Assembly (NCBI GenBank): GCA_017617335.1
Contig: JAFZWK010000028.1
Span: 1 to 64,000 of the forward strand
Direction of reading: 5' to 3'
Source: Bacteroidaceae bacterium
GTDB taxonomy: Bacteria; Bacteroidota; Bacteroidia; Bacteroidales; Bacteroidaceae
DNA length: 64,000 nucleotides
Shown here: piece by piece, positions 62,301-64,000 of the stretch
Position numbering within the stretch: the first letter of the stretch is position 1
Layout of the letters: each line of letters starts with the position of its first letter
Notes under the pieces: model-generated
Seen by the model: the letters and a program-made list of their open reading frames with translations, nothing else
The model's database searches: none
What the model was told of the DNA's origin: nothing
Program-made: the position numbers and the translations under genes

Positions 62301-64000
62301 GATGTCTGTAGGATCAGACACCTCTACCTTGAAGTAAACATACTTGGTGTCAGAAGGATTGGACATATAGAAGAATGCAGCTGTAAAATCAGCATCAGGC
62401 AACTGTGTGTTAGTGATACCAGACTTCTCATCCAAGAGAACCCATGCAGGAGACTCACGAGTAGCGTCCTCGTCAGAATCGAAATTCGCTCCATAAATCT
62501 TCCATGCGTTCCAGTTTCGATCTGGATAACTGCCCGTATCATTACCTGTGAACAGACGATAATAAGTAGGAGCAATGCCCTCGCCTGCAGCACCATTTCC
62601 ATCATCCGTACGGAAAATAGTATAGAAGTCACCCTCACCTGAGCACCACTTGGTGTCATCCATACCGTCTACCAAACTGTAGAAACTCTCAGCATCACCA
62701 AAACCAGGAGTACCAGAAACACCCATATACTGAGTATCGATGGCACCTTCCGTCAGGTCAGAAGCATATTTCTCGAGCAACATGTTAACATATACTGCCT
62801 CCTTGTTGATGGCTTCTGTGGTCAGAGAACCATTCTCTAAGATGTAAAGATAAGTACCATTAACATAGTCAGAACTGGGACCAGCATTGGTAGTCAGATA
62901 GTTGCCAACCACAGTACGGCCCTCACCTGTGATACAGGTATGGTTCTCATAGTGATTACGCAACTGGTTCACGATGGTAACATAATTCTCGTAAGCTGCA
63001 TAAGAGTCTTGCAGGGGTGCCTGCATCTCGATAGCCTTCTTGTAAGCCTGATCTACTGCAAAGATGTCGCCAGCAGTCATGATAGAGTTCAAATAAGTCT
63101 GGAACTCAGCAAGAACACTCTTCTGGCAAGGCTTGTCATTCTGAATGACAGAAGCGGCCATATCATAATGCTTCTTCTTATCTGTAGGCAGAGAAGATTC
63201 ATCGCCCATATAGAACTCACACATCTGCATGTAACCGCTACCTGACTGGATAGACCAGATCTCGATCTTGAAATACTGGTAAGCAGTCGTATTCCCCTGA
63301 TTGGGAGTGAGAAATACCTCGTAGCTGTTGTAGTCGGGCAATTCCATCGATTCTATACGCTCGTCAATCAATGTCCAGCCAGCTGCATCACGAGTAGCCT
63401 CTCCATCCGTGGTAGCCTCAAGACCATAGATTCTCCAAGTCTTCCAGTTACGGCCAGTCCAACTAGCATTGTCGTTACCAGTTACCAAACAATAATAGGT
63501 GGGAGCAATCGGGCGATTGGCCTTGAAGATTGCGAACTGAGGTTCATTCTCTGTGAGAGTGTTACCCCACTTCGTATAATGATTGCCATCGAACAGCTTG
63601 GGAAGACCCTCGTTGTCACCATTATTGCGGTCACCGTCAATCACCGTATAGAACAAGTCTGATGAGCCATAAAACTCAGCGCTGCTGCCAAAACCGAATT
63701 CTGCCATCTGCATCCAAGTGTCAGTCATAGTGGCACACTCGGTAACCTCAATCATGAAGTATTCGAAAGCAGTGGTGGGAATGTTGGAGCAGACAAAGTC
63801 TATAGGTTCGTTGTTGGCATCAGGGAGCAGCTCGTTGTTCTTTGCATCCACCAATACCCACCCTTCAGCAGCTCTCGTTGCCTCAGCATCAGACGAAAAG
63901 TTTGCTCCATAAATGTTCCAGGATGACCAGTTGCGACCCGTGTAAATACCAGAGTCATTACCAGTAACCAGAAAATAGTTTGTGGGGATCAATGCTTCAG
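59340..64000 (-). CDS. Large surface protein with discoidin-like repeats, partial (5' end outside)
   Basis: At least 1550 residues are in the window, and the open frame runs through the right edge without a credible start, so the N-terminus is missing. The protein has a modular repeat. Discoidin/F5/8C-like units with the motif YYxLxTGNDxxxxxGRNWxxWxIYG occur near residues 5, 166, 477 and 771 of the visible part. Helical linkers of about 130 residues alternate with the later units (275-410, 580-715, 875-1015). Then come a galactose-binding-like domain (about 1025-1225), a helical segment, another beta domain (about 1410-1510) and a sorting-type tail GIYIMNGRKVFVR. It is probably a secreted glycan-binding or adhesive protein. 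No catalytic domain is visible. Confidence 0.85.
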   Translation of the reverse strand, partial: EALIPTNYFLVTGNDSGIYTGRNWSSWNIYGANFSSDAEATRAAEGWVLVDAKNNELLPDANNEPIDFVCSNIPTTAFEYFMIEVTECATMTDTWMQMAEFGFGSSAEFYGSSDLFYTVIDGDRNNGDNEGLPKLFDGNHYTKWGNTLTENEPQFAIFKANRPIAPTYYCLVTGNDNASWTGRNWKTWRIYGLEATTDGEATRDAAGWTLIDERIESMELPDYNSYEVFLTPNQGNTTAYQYFKIEIWSIQSGSGYMQMCEFYMGDESSLPTDKKKHYDMAASVIQNDKPCQKSVLAEFQTYLNSIMTAGDIFAVDQAYKKAIEMQAPLQDSYAAYENYVTIVNQLRNHYENHTCITGEGRTVVGNYLTTNAGPSSDYVNGTYLYILENGSLTTEAINKEAVYVNMLLEKYASDLTEGAIDTQYMGVSGTPGFGDAESFYSLVDGMDDTKWCSGEGDFYTIFRTDDGNGAAGEGIAPTYYRLFTGNDTGSYPDRNWNAWKIYGANFDSDEDATRESPAWVLLDEKSGITNTQLPDADFTAAFFYMSNPSDTKYVYFKVEVSDPTDIMQMGELTFGNAANFVQIRADYYDQFSGVDYTGVACYKGYVEQFNENLKALSNSGSIIELGALYTNLSKLQTSIEESIENYKEYESVMADLRDAMGYMDQETLALMEKYCDEDIAPGELFARGSYVYIISNYSLDNAAITAEISYIQEVTKAALEGGFILIGGSGGTWGDGAVGNLIDKNFESKWGGPLQTGGSYIMFRCMEATVPLFYKLTTGNDTHDYYGRNWKNWQIYGANFNSDSEATVDAEGWVLIDNREDIGQDRLPAENFYTVPFGFSEGVSEPYKYYKVVVTRAYEGDAIQMTELEFGSQEEFNSMKDDYLDELGDFDTNVLAEDALLEQYDEMLPSIFDAENMEDLYQCYSNIINLRNQITESANSYKAYINAIENVQQYLVDTPLDDSEAMVTLKSYLNDTVEPDEQFPNGSYKVIIDEHTMTGEQVIDEIDFLTSLQAAAVAKGYTAGAEITSMIINPSFAKGNEGWDGEVFGYGTNPEKTMSAAEFCNDKAVFNISQTLTGLKNGLYEVRINGGFRPCGDINSTNYAAVLYANGNATYLQTVLDDMIPVGEAVDRVNCYLEGDIADKAITTLDGDQEITLGYVIWGVQGSCYAFQAGRYQNSIVATVTDGTLTFGVKNEGTGVDGDWTGLGNARIIYLGELGSDLSDGALDRALAGESKIVASLEAYEGDTGEAYKSLPYVNQNDLAALKGNLESAPATAADKYAIIENNTDLFYSIYDAKIAYVDAITSSLLVQTKWEEHMNVMTMDEQNALMDAIYSVLDGCSGVYSASEADAAKKELFEKYPSYLEFDAAKTKGNLEFTEESAFVYHLTANGNRPNIGLNKVTYAPLTEDETIVTFEYKTDSKIEDGSLYFANPSVVTTKYMTYGSLEPASDWTRVYIDIADGISEWGWGSSTTDWFRWELAKTGVFEMDVRNIQIITRAKMEEQGGHTINAINSITADRSNSGIYTLTGVRVEKPTQKGIYIMNGRKVFVR

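Overview
This window looks like chromosomal DNA from a Bacteroidales bacterium, most probably a Prevotella-type gut or rumen species. The reasons are: promoters of the Bacteroidetes form (TTTG or TTG, 19-21 bp, TAnnTTTG); many secreted glycoside hydrolases and lipoproteins; an SLBB-type polysaccharide export protein; a C10 peptidase ending in a dockerin-like repeat; and C-termini resembling the Por/type IX sorting domain. No rRNA, tRNA, CRISPR array, complete insertion sequence or prophage was seen. I assigned 44 protein genes; the last is cut by the right edge.

Layout. 1-5.1 kb: a forward operon with GH43, ribokinase, a ribose-type transporter, a secreted nucleoside hydrolase and a small unknown protein; it resembles a reduced ribose/nucleoside-utilisation (rus-like) locus. 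5.2-11.1 kb: a reverse cluster with Wza-like export protein, Wzz-like chain-length protein, a Tat-exported Gfo/Idh/MocA oxidoreductase and a DUF1080 lipoprotein. 11.4-14.3 kb: HU-like protein, small basic protein and a GH92 mannosidase. 14.4-20.6 kb: an unknown lipoprotein and a tripartite RND efflux operon. 20.9-29.3 kb: a complete glycine cleavage set (lplA, gcvT, gcvH, gcvPA, gcvPB, lpd) with a GH10 xylanase 3 bp behind lpd. 29.4-37.0 kb: C10 peptidase, VOC protein, a second Tat-type oxidoreductase, a feruloyl-esterase-like protein, YciH/SUI1, an SGNH hydrolase and a membrane acyltransferase. 37.2-45.0 kb: a forward secreted operon with ADP-ribosylglycohydrolase-like lipoprotein, calcineurin-type phosphoesterase, GH128-like glucanase and GH18-like enzyme. 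45.2-48.2 kb: an AT-rich block and a large unrecognised secreted protein in the opposite orientation, bordered by related repeats. 48.2-57 kb: DnaJ-like protein, a GH20/GH35/histidine-phosphatase operon, a CobW-type metallochaperone and an alpha/beta hydrolase. 57-64 kb: a fasciclin lipoprotein and a large modular discoidin-repeat protein.

Most genes fit a life of taking apart plant, fungal or host glycans at the cell surface: xylan and arabinoxylan (GH10, GH43, CE1-like), mannose-capped glycans (GH92), beta-1,3-glucan (GH128-like), and amino-sugar or galactose chains (GH18, GH20, GH35). Phosphate, ribose and ADP-ribose salvage enzymes sit among them.

The most unusual signal is non-coding. 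Five short arrays (near 0.5, 20.8, 35.8, 45.1 and 56.9 kb) carry 4-5 copies each of a 10-bp near-palindrome, CAAC-NN-GTTG. Copies are spaced 22 bp apart (one step of 21 in 18) while the 12-bp spacers differ. I do not recognise this as a named element. All four intergenic regions longer than 300 bp contain one, and the fifth runs into the start of a coding sequence.
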